Positions 8,379 through 16,766 of a DNA stretch of 23,306 bases are shown piece after piece. Location of the stretch: positions 1 through 23,306 of the forward strand of contig JADBKA010000060.1 of the NCBI GenBank assembly GCA_014896635.1. Reading direction: 5' to 3'. Source of the DNA: Ktedonobacteraceae bacterium. Lineage in GTDB: Bacteria; Chloroflexota; Ktedonobacteria; Ktedonobacterales; Ktedonobacteraceae. A program made the position numbers and the translations under genes. The notes below the pieces were generated by a model that was not told the DNA's origin, did not search any database, and was given only the letters and a program-made list of their open reading frames with translations. Position 1 is the first letter of the stretch. Every line of letters begins with the position of its first letter.

Positions 8379-8639
8379 AGAGATACATGTGCGCCACACC
8401 GGGGACTGAATGACAACTTTTGCATTTCCCGTAGACAAACATCTTTGATTTCTGCGACGTTCCGTTGCTTGCTTGCTGTCATCCCGTCACACCCTGGGAC
8501 TCATCATTTATAAGAAACATCCCTTCACCAACCGACCTGTGCAGCATAGAGCCTTCAATCTCCCCTGTCCCCGACTATACTTTTCATAGAGAAGAGAAAG
8601 AGGGATAGAAAGGGGGAAGGCCAGGAGGGCGCAAAGCCG

Positions 8640-8760
8640 CTTCTGCTCTGGTGATGAGCGCAAATCGTAGCTGCGTCCGCAGTGTTCCAGAGCGGAAGAG
8701 CAAGTGTCCTCCTGGCGGAGATGCAGTGGGTCCTCCGAAAAAATCCTTTTTCTCTTTTTG
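8640..8760 (+). promoter_or_regulatory. Candidate structured 5' leader of the EamA/DMT gene
   Basis: CTTCTGCTCTGG (8640-8651) pairs with CCAGAGCGGAAG (8687-8698) with one G-U wobble. It encloses a small CTGCG/CGCAG stem (8671-8682). Downstream, GGAG/CGGAG at 8716-8720 can pair either with CTCC at 8709-8712 or with CTCCG at 8733-8737. A T-rich stretch (8747-8759) follows, then the ribosome binding site AGGAG at 8776-8780. The layout suits a leader with alternative folds, but it matches no riboswitch class I recognise. Confidence 0.35.
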
Positions 8761-8787
8761 TTATTCTTCTTTATCAGGAGAGGCCGG

Positions 8788-10197
8788 ATGAAAATGAAGA
8801 TGGTTGCGGGCATAGCATTCCTGCTCAACACCTTTCTTTTTGCAACCTACTATTCGGTCGCAAAGGAGGCGCTAGCACATGTTGATCCCATCGTCTTCAC
8901 ATTCTTTGTTTTTCTCGCGCTTGTCCCGGCGGCGTTGGCGATGATCGCGCTCTCCTGGCAAAAGCTCACAAGAGAGGTTCTCAAGAGCGGAGCATTGCTT
9001 GGCACCTGTCTCTGTCTGGGATTGATCACCCTGGCCGTCGCGCTCAAGCACAATAGTGCCGCCGGCACGGCCTTCTTTCCATCGCTCAACGGCCTGATCG
9101 CAGCGGCTATTTCCTGGCTTGTTCTGCGCCAGCCGATTAAGAGAGTCACCTGGTTCGCAGGCGGCGTCTCAGTGTTTGGCGCCCTGTTGCTGATCGAGAG
9201 TTCGCCGGTAGGCGGGATGCGCGGCGCGGTAATCGCCTTCATTGGCGGCCTCTTCTGTACCCTCTATATCTTCCTGGCCGATCACGAGCAGCGCGATAAA
9301 AAGGCGCACTGGGCTTTATTCGGTGTTGAACTGCTGACGATGGCGGCGTGGGCAAGCCTGATCGCGCTGCTCTTCGGTGACTGGCAGGCCGTGCATCCTA
9401 CAGCGCAGGATATCCAGGCTATCCTGTATATCGCGTTCGGCACGACATTTTTGCCGACGCTCATCACTGTGCTGTGCCAGAATTTTCTTTCGCCTGTGAC
9501 GGTCTCCTTTATCTACATCCTGGAGCCTATCCTGGGTGCGGTGATCGCTTACGTGTACCTGGGAGAAACGCTGCCGCTGCCCGGCTATATCGGCGGCAGT
9601 CTGGTTGTGGCAGGCGCCTTGATCAATACGTGGGGAACAGCAGAACGGCCAGCCAGCAGGCAGGCGCGCGCGATGCGCAGCAGAGACGCTCTCCCGGCTC
9701 CTTCGGCTTCCCGGCCTGTGCGATCCTTGATCTCTCTCCTGGCGTGCCTTGTCATTGGTCTCTTCTGTGTCTACCAGACTGGTGGCTTTCCTCCTTCAGC
9801 CTGGGACAAACTCGCTACGCTGTGGCTACAAAGACAAAGCATAGCATGGCCGCCGGCGATGCCGGAAGTATTGCTGATCGCGCAGGCTCTCTCCTGGCTC
9901 ACTGCCTGGAGCGCCCTTGCGGGTATAGCCTGCCTGTTGCTCTACCGTGCTCTCGCTGCACTTTTTACAGGTATCAAGATCAGAAAACTCTCTCAACGGA
10001 AACAGCAGAATAGACAACAACAAAAGCCGGTGCAGCAGCCATTCAGTATGTACGGCATACCCGCACATGCGCGTCATCTCTCTCTACCTGCGTTGAGGGA
10101 GACCGGTTCGGTCGCTCCCACTCCTGCTTTACCGGCATCACACTCCCAATGGAGAAAGGAAGAAAGACTGCTGAGGAGAGAATATGTTGAACAGTAA
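8788..10197 (+). CDS. EamA/DMT-family transporter with extra C-terminal membrane module
   Basis: This is an inner-membrane protein of 469 aa. ATG 8788 is chosen because AGGAG lies 7 nt upstream and the hydrophobic N-terminus begins there. Residues 1-290 form two EamA repeats with about ten membrane helices (FLFATYYSVAKEAL in the first; LSPVTVSFIYILEPILGAVIAY in the second), typical of drug/metabolite exporters. DMT proteins are usually near 300 aa. Here a basic Pro/Ala linker (about 290-310) leads to two further membrane segments flanking GGFPPSAW (332-339). A basic Gln-rich cytoplasmic tail of about 65 residues ends the protein. A very similar GFPP-x-AW element occurs in the PP2C phosphatase three genes downstream. 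The substrate is unknown. It probably heads the run to 14911 (70-nt gap to the next gene), behind a possibly structured leader. Confidence 0.85.
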   Translation: MKMKMVAGIAFLLNTFLFATYYSVAKEALAHVDPIVFTFFVFLALVPAALAMIALSWQKLTREVLKSGALLGTCLCLGLITLAVALKHNSAAGTAFFPSLNGLIAAAISWLVLRQPIKRVTWFAGGVSVFGALLLIESSPVGGMRGAVIAFIGGLFCTLYIFLADHEQRDKKAHWALFGVELLTMAAWASLIALLFGDWQAVHPTAQDIQAILYIAFGTTFLPTLITVLCQNFLSPVTVSFIYILEPILGAVIAYVYLGETLPLPGYIGGSLVVAGALINTWGTAERPASRQARAMRSRDALPAPSASRPVRSLISLLACLVIGLFCVYQTGGFPPSAWDKLATLWLQRQSIAWPPAMPEVLLIAQALSWLTAWSALAGIACLLLYRALAALFTGIKIRKLSQRKQQNRQQQKPVQQPFSMYGIPAHARHLSLPALRETGSVAPTPALPASHSQWRKEERLLRREYVEQ

Positions 10198-10267
10198 TTG
10201 CGCAAAGAGACAGGAACGAGCATGCTGCTGGTGCGTATGCAACTTGCGGGAAGAGGGAAAATAAAAA

Positions 10268-12109
10268 ATGAAGTGCAATCACTCAGGCGATTTTTGTGTA
10301 CTCTATGTCGAGGCTGCCGATGACCTGGCAACGCTTTCCTCTGCTATAGCCGGGCAACGCAAGCCTGTCGTGCTTTTCCTGGCGGAACAGGCAAGGGCGT
10401 TCCAGCGGCCTGATGATTTCAATGCCCTCAAACATGCCAGGCGCCAGCTCGACAAAGCCATCCTCTTCGTCATTCCACGCAGTGAGCGCCTATCGCAGCT
10501 TGCCATGCGCAACGGTTTTCCCGTCTATCACTCAATGGACGAACTGGTCGATGCGATTGCTGCCGGGCAGGCGATGCGCCAGCGTACACTTCGCCGAACC
10601 ACTGTCCCGCTTCCTGCACCGCCCAGTTTCGCGCCTGACTATGATACCGCGTCGCCCCGCTTGCCGACAGGAAAGACTCGTCCGCAGGCGCATACCGCCA
10701 TATCTCCTCAGCCAGCAATGGGTGCTGATATCAGCACCAGGAATACTGGCCCTCTGCCACCAACTTTCGCGTCGGCGTTGACTCCCTCTGACAAACCCGC
10801 CGCGCCGGAGCCACCGCCTTCGCCTGCTCTCGCCGCTTCCGCTGCTCCCACATCCTCTCCATCACTCCGACCGGCACATCGTGCGCGCTCGCGCCTGTCT
10901 GCCGCTTTGATCATCCTGCTTGCCATTGCGCTGACGCTAGCGGGTATCGGCTCGCTCCTCATGCTTATGAATCAACCTCTCACCAGCACGACAGCTCCGC
11001 CCGCTCTGGCTGGACACGTCGAGTTCATGAGCAGCGAACAATTGAGCGAAAACAGTAACCAGGGCATGATGGACCAGGTGGTGATCGACCTCAACAACCT
11101 GTCTCGCCCGGCGGACGGCAAAAGCTACTACGCCTGGCTCCTGGGCGATAAAACCCAGAGTGATCCCAGAGCGATTCTGCTCGGCTCGCTCACCATCAAC
11201 AACGGGCATGCTCACCTGGTCTATTCAGGCGATGCACAGCATACCAACCTGCTCGCCATCGCCAGCCGGTTCCTGGTCACAGAAGAGAGCGCCACTATGC
11301 CGCCCGTCTCTCCCACACCGGACACCGGCGCGTGGCGCTACTACGGCGAATTCGCGCAGACACCCGTCAAGCTCGACGGAGAGCAGCAGCCGTTCAGCTA
11401 CCTGGATCACCTGCGCCACCTGCTGGCAAGAGATCCGGCGCTCGAAGAAATTGAACTGCCCGGCGGTCTGGACAACTGGCTTTTCAGAAACGGGGGAAAG
11501 ATCCTGGAATGGACGGGCAGTATGCGCGAGCAATGGGAAAATGGCAAAGATGCCGGCTTTGTCCGCCGGCAGACCATCCGCACGCTGGCTTACCTGGATG
11601 GCCTTTCTTTCGTCAAACAGGACCTGCCACCCGGCACGCCGACGCTCGTCAACGAACGTCTGGCCCGTGTAGGACTGCTCGATGTCAACGGCCCGGCCCA
11701 GGACCCGCCCGGCTATCTGACACACATCGTTCGCCACCTCAATGGGCTGCTCCAGACGAGCGCCCCGGCTGAGCGAGAAACGCTGCGCAAACGGATCGCG
11801 CCGCTTGTGATGGCACTCAATAATGTCAAATACTGGCTGACACAGGTTCGCCGCGACGCTCAACAAATCATGAAGATGACAGATCAGCAGCTACAGCAGT
11901 CAACGACTCTCACCATCATCAATGATATGATTGATCATGCCAATCATGCCTATGTCGGGCAAAACGATCCTTCTATCCATGAAATGCGCCAGGGAATTGT
12001 CTGGATTCATCAACAAATGCACTCTCTGGCAACGCTTGATATCAAGACTTTTGTCGCAAATGGAACATCATTGCAGATGGTACCGGATCATAAGCAGAGA
12101 AAAGCGTAA
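10268..12109 (+). CDS. Single-pass membrane protein: Rossmann-like N-terminus, RskA-like outer domain
   Basis: This 613-aa protein has no standard name that I recognise. Residues about 8-100 look like a small alpha/beta domain (PVVLFLAEQARAFQ..., AILFVIPRSERLSQLAMRNGFPVYHSMDELVDAI). It resembles the domain at the N-terminus of some Chloroflexota baseplate-J-like proteins. A Pro/Ala-rich linker leads to one membrane helix (about 210-235). The outer part begins with a segment like the anti-sigma-K (RskA) extracytoplasmic domain (KSYYAWLLGDK...ILLGSLTINNG). It continues as a helical region of about 260 residues (LDHLRHLLARDP..., QIMKMTDQQLQQ) without recognised motifs. ATG 10268 follows GGGAAGAGGG. 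There is a 28-nt gap to the next gene, so co-transcription with the LamG-like and PP2C genes is likely. A signal-transducing membrane role is inferred. Confidence 0.7.
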   Translation: MKCNHSGDFCVLYVEAADDLATLSSAIAGQRKPVVLFLAEQARAFQRPDDFNALKHARRQLDKAILFVIPRSERLSQLAMRNGFPVYHSMDELVDAIAAGQAMRQRTLRRTTVPLPAPPSFAPDYDTASPRLPTGKTRPQAHTAISPQPAMGADISTRNTGPLPPTFASALTPSDKPAAPEPPPSPALAASAAPTSSPSLRPAHRARSRLSAALIILLAIALTLAGIGSLLMLMNQPLTSTTAPPALAGHVEFMSSEQLSENSNQGMMDQVVIDLNNLSRPADGKSYYAWLLGDKTQSDPRAILLGSLTINNGHAHLVYSGDAQHTNLLAIASRFLVTEESATMPPVSPTPDTGAWRYYGEFAQTPVKLDGEQQPFSYLDHLRHLLARDPALEEIELPGGLDNWLFRNGGKILEWTGSMREQWENGKDAGFVRRQTIRTLAYLDGLSFVKQDLPPGTPTLVNERLARVGLLDVNGPAQDPPGYLTHIVRHLNGLLQTSAPAERETLRKRIAPLVMALNNVKYWLTQVRRDAQQIMKMTDQQLQQSTTLTIINDMIDHANHAYVGQNDPSIHEMRQGIVWIHQQMHSLATLDIKTFVANGTSLQMVPDHKQRKA

Positions 12110-12137
12110 TAGCAAGAGCATATGACGGAGTAAGTGT

Positions 12138-12965
12138 ATGAGTACGCGCCTCTTATCTTTTCTCCTTTTAGCCATCATTGTCATTGGCGGACTGACCGCT
12201 GGTTTGTTTTCGTCAGCGATCCAGCGGTCACTTACTCTCGCCTCACAGCCTGTGCGATCAGTACAGCAGGGTACCGCCGCGCAGCCCGCCCGGCCCGCCC
12301 AGACCTCGCCGGTCCCACAGGCTTCGGCTCTCGTCCCGACGCCTATGCCGACACTGCCGGCACAGATGCCCACAAACATTCTGGCACAGGATACATTCCA
12401 GCGCCCCAATCAACCACTATGGGGCATGGCTGCCGATGGTCGCACGTGGGGTGGTGATGCCAATATAGCGAAAAATGCACAAATTTTTACTATTGATGCT
12501 CGTACCGGTAAAATAAATGGTGCGCAGGGAACGCTCAATGCCGTACTTGGCCCCACCAGCCCGAACAGCGAAGTGGCGCTCAGCGGCATGGTTAACCGTT
12601 TTGCCGACGGCGTGAACCTGGGCGCCGTTGTGCGCTGGACTGATGACAATAACTGGTATAAAGTCCTGATCGATGGAACCCACCTGAGCATCATCAAGCG
12701 CGTCCAGGGCGCGAGCGCAATCATCAAAAGCCTGCCGTTCAAGGCGCAGGCAAACGCCGTCTATACCCTGCGCTTCCGCGCCATCGGCGCAATGCTCTTT
12801 GCCAGGGTCTGGCGAGTCGATATGCCGGAACCGGCTCGCTGGATGATCACCGCCACCGACACCGCCCTCTCCACAGGACAGAACGGGCTTCGTGTCGTGG
12901 TCCGAAACGATACTGTGATCACCATTACGTCGTTCGTGGCTACAACGGCCAGCAGTACAGTCTGA
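12138..12965 (+). CDS. Membrane-anchored extracytoplasmic LamG/ConA-like protein
   Basis: This is a 275-aa protein with an N-terminal signal anchor (about residues 5-28). A Pro/Ala/Gln-rich stalk (about 40-80) follows, then a beta-rich domain (about 85-270). The patterns DTFQRPN...WG, LGAVVRWTDDNNWYKVLIDG and YTLRFRAIGAMLFARVWR fit LamG/3-keto-disaccharide hydrolase-like (DUF1080-type) jelly-roll domains that bind glycans or act as modules. No catalytic residues can be assigned. GGAG lies 7 nt before ATG 12138. The gene sits between the RskA-like protein and the PP2C phosphatase with 28- and 11-nt gaps. It probably provides an outer-face ligand-binding component of the same cluster. The fold is a moderate-confidence assignment. 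Confidence 0.72.
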   Translation: MSTRLLSFLLLAIIVIGGLTAGLFSSAIQRSLTLASQPVRSVQQGTAAQPARPAQTSPVPQASALVPTPMPTLPAQMPTNILAQDTFQRPNQPLWGMAADGRTWGGDANIAKNAQIFTIDARTGKINGAQGTLNAVLGPTSPNSEVALSGMVNRFADGVNLGAVVRWTDDNNWYKVLIDGTHLSIIKRVQGASAIIKSLPFKAQANAVYTLRFRAIGAMLFARVWRVDMPEPARWMITATDTALSTGQNGLRVVVRNDTVITITSFVATTASSTV

Positions 12966-12976
12966 GGAGAGGCCGC

Positions 12977-14911
12977 ATGAAAGAGCGCCTGAGAGCTCTC
13001 TATAGAAACCACCAGTGGGCCAAAGCCATCGCCTTCGGCGGACTCCTTGCCGGGGGAGCACTGCTCTACTGGATTGCAGATGGCTTCCCACCCTGGGCCT
13101 GGCGTTTCCTGTTCCAGGTTTTACTACAACTACCGCTGTTGTGGCTTGAGCGCGGACCGGCCATCCTCTCGCCGCTGGCCGGATTGCTGTTGCTTTCCCT
13201 CGCTCTGCTGATCCTCTGGGTCGTCCTCACAGCAGCCGCCATTCAGGTCGTACGGGACTTCTGGCAGGCTGCTACAGAGCGGGAGTTACCACAACCATCA
13301 CAAGCTTCACGCTCACTACAATCGTCCCCGTTCCCCGAACAGGCGCCAGAGTACAGCTTCTTTGAGAGCAATGAAAACCTGGCCGGGCCAGCCGGACAGA
13401 ACGCACGCAGGAAAAATACAGCACGGGCAGCGTGGACGCAGCATCTCGCAGAACCTTCGCATCCCCATTCCCTTGCCCCTGCACATTCCTTGCCCCAGAG
13501 TCGTCCGCTCTCTCCCGGCCCGGCGGTAGCAAACTTCTCACCCCAGGCTTATGCTGCATCCGCTTCCTGGGTAGAAGAATCAAAACGCATGATGATACAG
13601 AGTTTCCAGGATACGCCAGACGCCAAAAAAGTGGAAGGGGTAGCGCCTTACGCGCACGCTGCCACTACTCGCTCTCCGGCTGTGCAGCCTGCCAGCCGTT
13701 TCTCTGCCAGGTCTACACAAAGCCTGCCTGTGCCGGACCAGATATCAGCAAACCTGACGGTGGGCCGCGTGACACGAGTGGCAGGCCGTGAGCCGCAGCC
13801 CATCAGCTTGTCGGGTGGTAGCTCGAATGGCGGAGAACCAGCAGAACCGCGCGAGAATGCCCCATATATTGCTCCCCATGATACAATACACGTGATCAAC
13901 AGGGAAAAGAGCGAACATTCTGACACACGTGCTACTTTTGATGATCCTGATACTCCAGACGAAGATTATGCTTCAGAATCGCTTGAAGATCAGGAATATA
14001 AGGAATATACGGAGTGTACGCAGGATACTGCGCCCCTGCCGGCTGCCGGACCCGCTGGCCGCCGCTACAAGCGCCTGCTTATCGGCGCACGACTGGACCC
14101 CGGCGTTGTACGCCGGCAGACGCCGAACGAAGATACGCTGCTCGCTCTGCAAGGGATGCACGCCGGGGAGCGCGCCGGGGAGCGCGCCGGGGAGCGCGCC
14201 GGGGAGCGCGCGGAGATCCCGACAGGGCTGTTCGTCGTCGCCGATGGCATGGGTGGCCACGCCAACGGTCAGGAAGCGAGTCGGCTGGCAGTGCAAACGC
14301 TTGGCGATACCATTGTCCCGCTTCTCACGCGCAGTCCGTCGAACTATGAAGAGAGCTTTGCCGAGTTGCTCAAAGATGGCGCGCACAAGGCTAACCTCGC
14401 CATCTACCGCCGCAACCATCAGAGGCGAGAATCGGCGGATCTGGACATGATGGGAACGACACTCACTGCCGCACTTGTCATCGCTGACACTGCCTACGTC
14501 GTCAATGTGGGGGATAGCCGTACGTACCTCTATCGCAAAACAGAGGGGCTGCGAACCATCACACGCGATCACTCCATTGTCGCGCGTATGGTCGAAGTAG
14601 GGTTGATCACAGCCGACGAGATTTATACACACCCGAAACGCAACCAGATTTACCGCTGCCTGGGCGAGCACGCAGCCGTAGACATCGACACTTTTGAGCT
14701 GCAACTCCAGGCCGGGGATATCCTGCTGCTCTGCTCAGATGGCCTGTGGGAGATGGTGCGCGATAGCGAAATCGCCAGCATCATCGAAGCTGCGGCCCCT
14801 TCCCCGGCCCACATCAGCACCTGCCTGCTTCAGGCAGCCCTGGATCATGGAGGGGCCGATAATATCAGCATTATTGTCGTTTACCTGGCTCCAGATGATG
14901 AAACTCTTTAA
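12977..14911 (+). CDS. Membrane-anchored PP2C-family Ser/Thr phosphatase
   Basis: The predicted product is a metal-dependent protein phosphatase of 644 aa acting in the cytoplasm at the membrane. The N-terminus has two membrane segments (about 15-34 and 62-90) around G36-FPPWAW42. A long Ser/Pro/acidic linker (about 95-360) follows, then a C-terminal PP2C domain (about 362-644). The metal-binding motifs are complete: NED (D386), DGMGG (D423), MGTTLTAAL, GDSR, DGLW (D588) and GADN (D628). Catalytic activity is therefore expected. Bacterial PP2C proteins such as PstP usually carry the membrane helix after the catalytic domain, so this order is reversed. A four-copy 12-bp repeat lies just before DGMGG. 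GAGGAGAGG precedes ATG 12977, 11 nt after the LamG-like gene. It would oppose Ser/Thr kinases; the only kinase-fold protein in the window looks catalytically dead. Confidence 0.92.
   Translation: MKERLRALYRNHQWAKAIAFGGLLAGGALLYWIADGFPPWAWRFLFQVLLQLPLLWLERGPAILSPLAGLLLLSLALLILWVVLTAAAIQVVRDFWQAATERELPQPSQASRSLQSSPFPEQAPEYSFFESNENLAGPAGQNARRKNTARAAWTQHLAEPSHPHSLAPAHSLPQSRPLSPGPAVANFSPQAYAASASWVEESKRMMIQSFQDTPDAKKVEGVAPYAHAATTRSPAVQPASRFSARSTQSLPVPDQISANLTVGRVTRVAGREPQPISLSGGSSNGGEPAEPRENAPYIAPHDTIHVINREKSEHSDTRATFDDPDTPDEDYASESLEDQEYKEYTECTQDTAPLPAAGPAGRRYKRLLIGARLDPGVVRRQTPNEDTLLALQGMHAGERAGERAGERAGERAEIPTGLFVVADGMGGHANGQEASRLAVQTLGDTIVPLLTRSPSNYEESFAELLKDGAHKANLAIYRRNHQRRESADLDMMGTTLTAALVIADTAYVVNVGDSRTYLYRKTEGLRTITRDHSIVARMVEVGLITADEIYTHPKRNQIYRCLGEHAAVDIDTFELQLQAGDILLLCSDGLWEMVRDSEIASIIEAAAPSPAHISTCLLQAALDHGGADNISIIVVYLAPDDETL
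14161..14208 (+). repeat. Four tandem copies of a 12-bp repeat in the PP2C domain
   Basis: The unit CGCCGGGGAGCG is repeated four times without a mismatch, encoding AGER four times in a loop between NED and DGMGG. The array is in frame and GC-rich, so it could vary in copy number by slippage without breaking the protein. Confidence 0.97.
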
Positions 14912-14986
14912 CAGAGCCAGAAAACAAATTCGGGGGACACAAGTATCTGAGTTGCCGACATTTTTCAATGAAAGGAGCAAGCGTCA

Positions 14987-15427
14987 ATGCCAGAACAAAC
15001 ACGTATTCCGGGCAGATATGGACTGGATGAGATTCAGGAGAATAAGCTGGAAGCATGGCCCAATTCGCATACCGACAGAGACTACGTAGAACACTTTGAG
15101 ATTCCCGAGTTCACCTGTCTCTGCCCGCGTTCGGGCTTTCCCGATTTCGCCACCATCGTGATTGACTACGTCCCTGACAGATATATTGTCGAACTGAAAT
15201 CGCTCAAACTCTACATCAACGGCTATCGCAATCGCCAGATCAGCCATGAGACCGCGACCAACACTCTCCTTGACGACCTGGTCGCGCTGCTCTCTCCGCG
15301 CTGGATGCGCGTTGTGGGTGATTTCAGTGTACGCGGCAATATTAAAACAATCATCTTTGCCGAGTACGCGCACCCTGACTATACGGGTCCGCGCCCGGAA
15401 TATCGCCGTTACTATCAGCACTATTGA
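14987..15427 (+). CDS. queF: NADPH-dependent preQ0 reductase (7-cyano-7-deazaguanine reductase), QueF type I
   Basis: The enzyme reduces the nitrile of preQ0 to the amine of preQ1, the last free-base step before insertion into tRNA. It is cytoplasmic, 146 aa, the usual length of the short (unimodular) QueF. Catalytic residues sit in [14 protein letters not shown]: Cys46 (thioimide nucleophile) and Asp53, with the seven-residue spacing of the family. The QueF signature ELKSLKLY follows. AAGGAG lies 9 nt before ATG 14987. It is 75 nt after the PP2C gene and is the first gene of the queF-queC-queD-queE-folE run. No preQ1 riboswitch consensus is evident in that gap, so regulation is unclear. Confidence 0.96.
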   Translation: MPEQTRIPGRYGLDEIQENKLEAWPNSHTDRDYVEHFEIPEFTCLCPRSGFPDFATIVIDYVPDRYIVELKSLKLYINGYRNRQISHETATNTLLDDLVALLSPRWMRVVGDFSVRGNIKTIIFAEYAHPDYTGPRPEYRRYYQHY

Positions 15428-15488
15428 TGGTTTTCCCAATGACAGATCGAGCCACCTCAACCGGGACACGACACGAAAGGAGCATATC

Positions 15489-16268
15489 ATGTCTACTACT
15501 GCACCACACCAGCGCCAGCGCGCCGTCCTGATTGTCAGTGGCGGCATGGATAGCTGTGTGCTCGCTCACTATTATGCCGCTGCCGGCTTCGACCTGCACC
15601 TGCTCTCCTTCAATTATGGGCAGAAGCACGTCAAAGAGCTGAGCTACGCTGAGCGATACATCGCCCACCTGCGCGCTCGCTTCGATCTCAGCAAGCATGC
15701 GCTCAGGATCGAGCACGACGTGATTGAGCTGCCTATCGCCAGAGTGCTTCCGCACTCGGATTCCGCGCTCATTAACCCGCAGGTCAAGATGCCGCACGGC
15801 CACTATACCGACGACAGCATGCGTGCGACAGTCGTGCCGTTCCGCAATCCCAATATGCTGCTTCAGGCGGCCACGCTCGCCTGGGGAGTAGATGCCGGTA
15901 TCGTTGCCTATGCTGCTCACCAGGGGGACTACGCCCAGTATCCTGACTGCCGCGAAGAGTTTGTTGACGCCTTCAATGTCATGCTTGCCAGTGCGATGAA
16001 AGGCAAAACGATCAAGGTCGAATCACCCTTTATGCACTTTACTAAAGCACAAATTGCCCGCCTGGGCGCCAGCCTCAACGTTCCGTTTGAGCTAACCTGG
16101 AGCTGCTACGAAGGCGGCGCCGATGGCCTGGATGACCGGCACTGCGGGCGCTGTGGTACCTGTGTCGAACGTTACGAAGCCTTCGAGCTGGCAGGTATCC
16201 CCGACCCGACAGAGTACGCGAACGACCCTGAACAGTATCTGCATATCGCCGGGAGCGCAACCGTATAA
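15489..16268 (+). CDS. queC: 7-cyano-7-deazaguanine (preQ0) synthase
   Basis: QueC converts 7-carboxy-7-deazaguanine to preQ0 using ATP and ammonia in the cytoplasm. The 259-aa product starts at ATG 15489 after AAAGGAG; the frame open from 15246 overlaps queF and is not coding before this point. The PP-loop SGGMDS is at 17-22. Four zinc-ligand cysteines are C206 (SCYEGG) and C219, C222, C225 (CGRCGTC), as in characterised QueC. A 61-nt gap follows queF and 42 nt precede queD, consistent with one operon. Confidence 0.96.
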   Translation: MSTTAPHQRQRAVLIVSGGMDSCVLAHYYAAAGFDLHLLSFNYGQKHVKELSYAERYIAHLRARFDLSKHALRIEHDVIELPIARVLPHSDSALINPQVKMPHGHYTDDSMRATVVPFRNPNMLLQAATLAWGVDAGIVAYAAHQGDYAQYPDCREEFVDAFNVMLASAMKGKTIKVESPFMHFTKAQIARLGASLNVPFELTWSCYEGGADGLDDRHCGRCGTCVERYEAFELAGIPDPTEYANDPEQYLHIAGSATV

Positions 16269-16310
16269 AGCGCATGCCCGTTCCCCTGAGAGGGAAAAAG
16301 AGAGAAGATC

Positions 16311-16766
16311 ATGACCAGGTATGCTATCATCACGCGCGAATTCACCTTTGAAGCATCGCATCACCTGCCAGATCACAAAGGGCAATGCCGCCGCCCGCAC
16401 GGGCATTCCTACCGCCTGCAAATCTCCTTGCGCGGTCCTATCATAGAGGTTCCGGGACGCTCAGATGATGGCATGGTGATGGATTTCGATGATCTCAAGC
16501 GCATCGTCAACCAGACAATCATCGAACAGCTCTCAGATGCGGTGCCACGCGGCAGGCTCGCACAGCCCGTCGAAGCGGGTGGCATGGATCACAACGACCT
16601 CAACGCGCTCACCGGCATCCGTACTACCGCCGAAAATCTGGTCCACTGGATCTGGGATGCCCTGGTCGCCGGCGGCATCCCAGACTCCCTGCTCTATCGT
16701 ATCAGATTGTGGGAGACCGGCAAAGGATTTGTTGAGATCACCCACAATGAGCGCGAGGAAATGTGA
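16311..16766 (+). CDS. queD: 6-carboxy-5,6,7,8-tetrahydropterin synthase
   Basis: QueD converts 7,8-dihydroneopterin triphosphate, the product of FolE, to 6-carboxytetrahydropterin. It is a 151-aa PTPS-fold protein. Likely zinc ligands are H17 (EASHH), H30 and H32 (HGH); the catalytic Cys is C26 in KGQCRRPHGH. A later DHNDLN and TAENL segment matches the family active site. The Cys and context favour QueD over eukaryote-like pyruvoyl-tetrahydropterin synthase. AGAGAAGA precedes the ATG. Its stop codon overlaps the start of queE by one base (TGATG), suggesting coupled translation. Confidence 0.95.
   Translation: MTRYAIITREFTFEASHHLPDHKGQCRRPHGHSYRLQISLRGPIIEVPGRSDDGMVMDFDDLKRIVNQTIIEQLSDAVPRGRLAQPVEAGGMDHNDLNALTGIRTTAENLVHWIWDALVAGGIPDSLLYRIRLWETGKGFVEITHNEREEM

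Larger units (their letters stand above)
8213..8787. other. Large intergenic region (575 bp) with hairpins and structured leader
   Basis: No credible gene is present. It holds, in order, a 7-bp GC hairpin (8299-8317), a perfect 15-bp hairpin (8343-8378), a TATACT hexamer (8576-8581) that could be a -10 element, an imperfect long stem (8640-8698), and a T-rich tract (8747-8759) before the transporter's ribosome binding site. Confidence 0.6.

Noticed and set aside
8271..8513. 80-codon plus-strand frame in the gap before the DMT gene
   Set aside because: It spans both hairpins, has no ribosome binding site and no recognisable sequence; better read as non-coding.
14912..14986. preQ1 riboswitch before queF
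   Set aside because: The 75-nt gap lacks the conserved loop and A-rich tail of class I and shows no class II or III layout that I can recognise.
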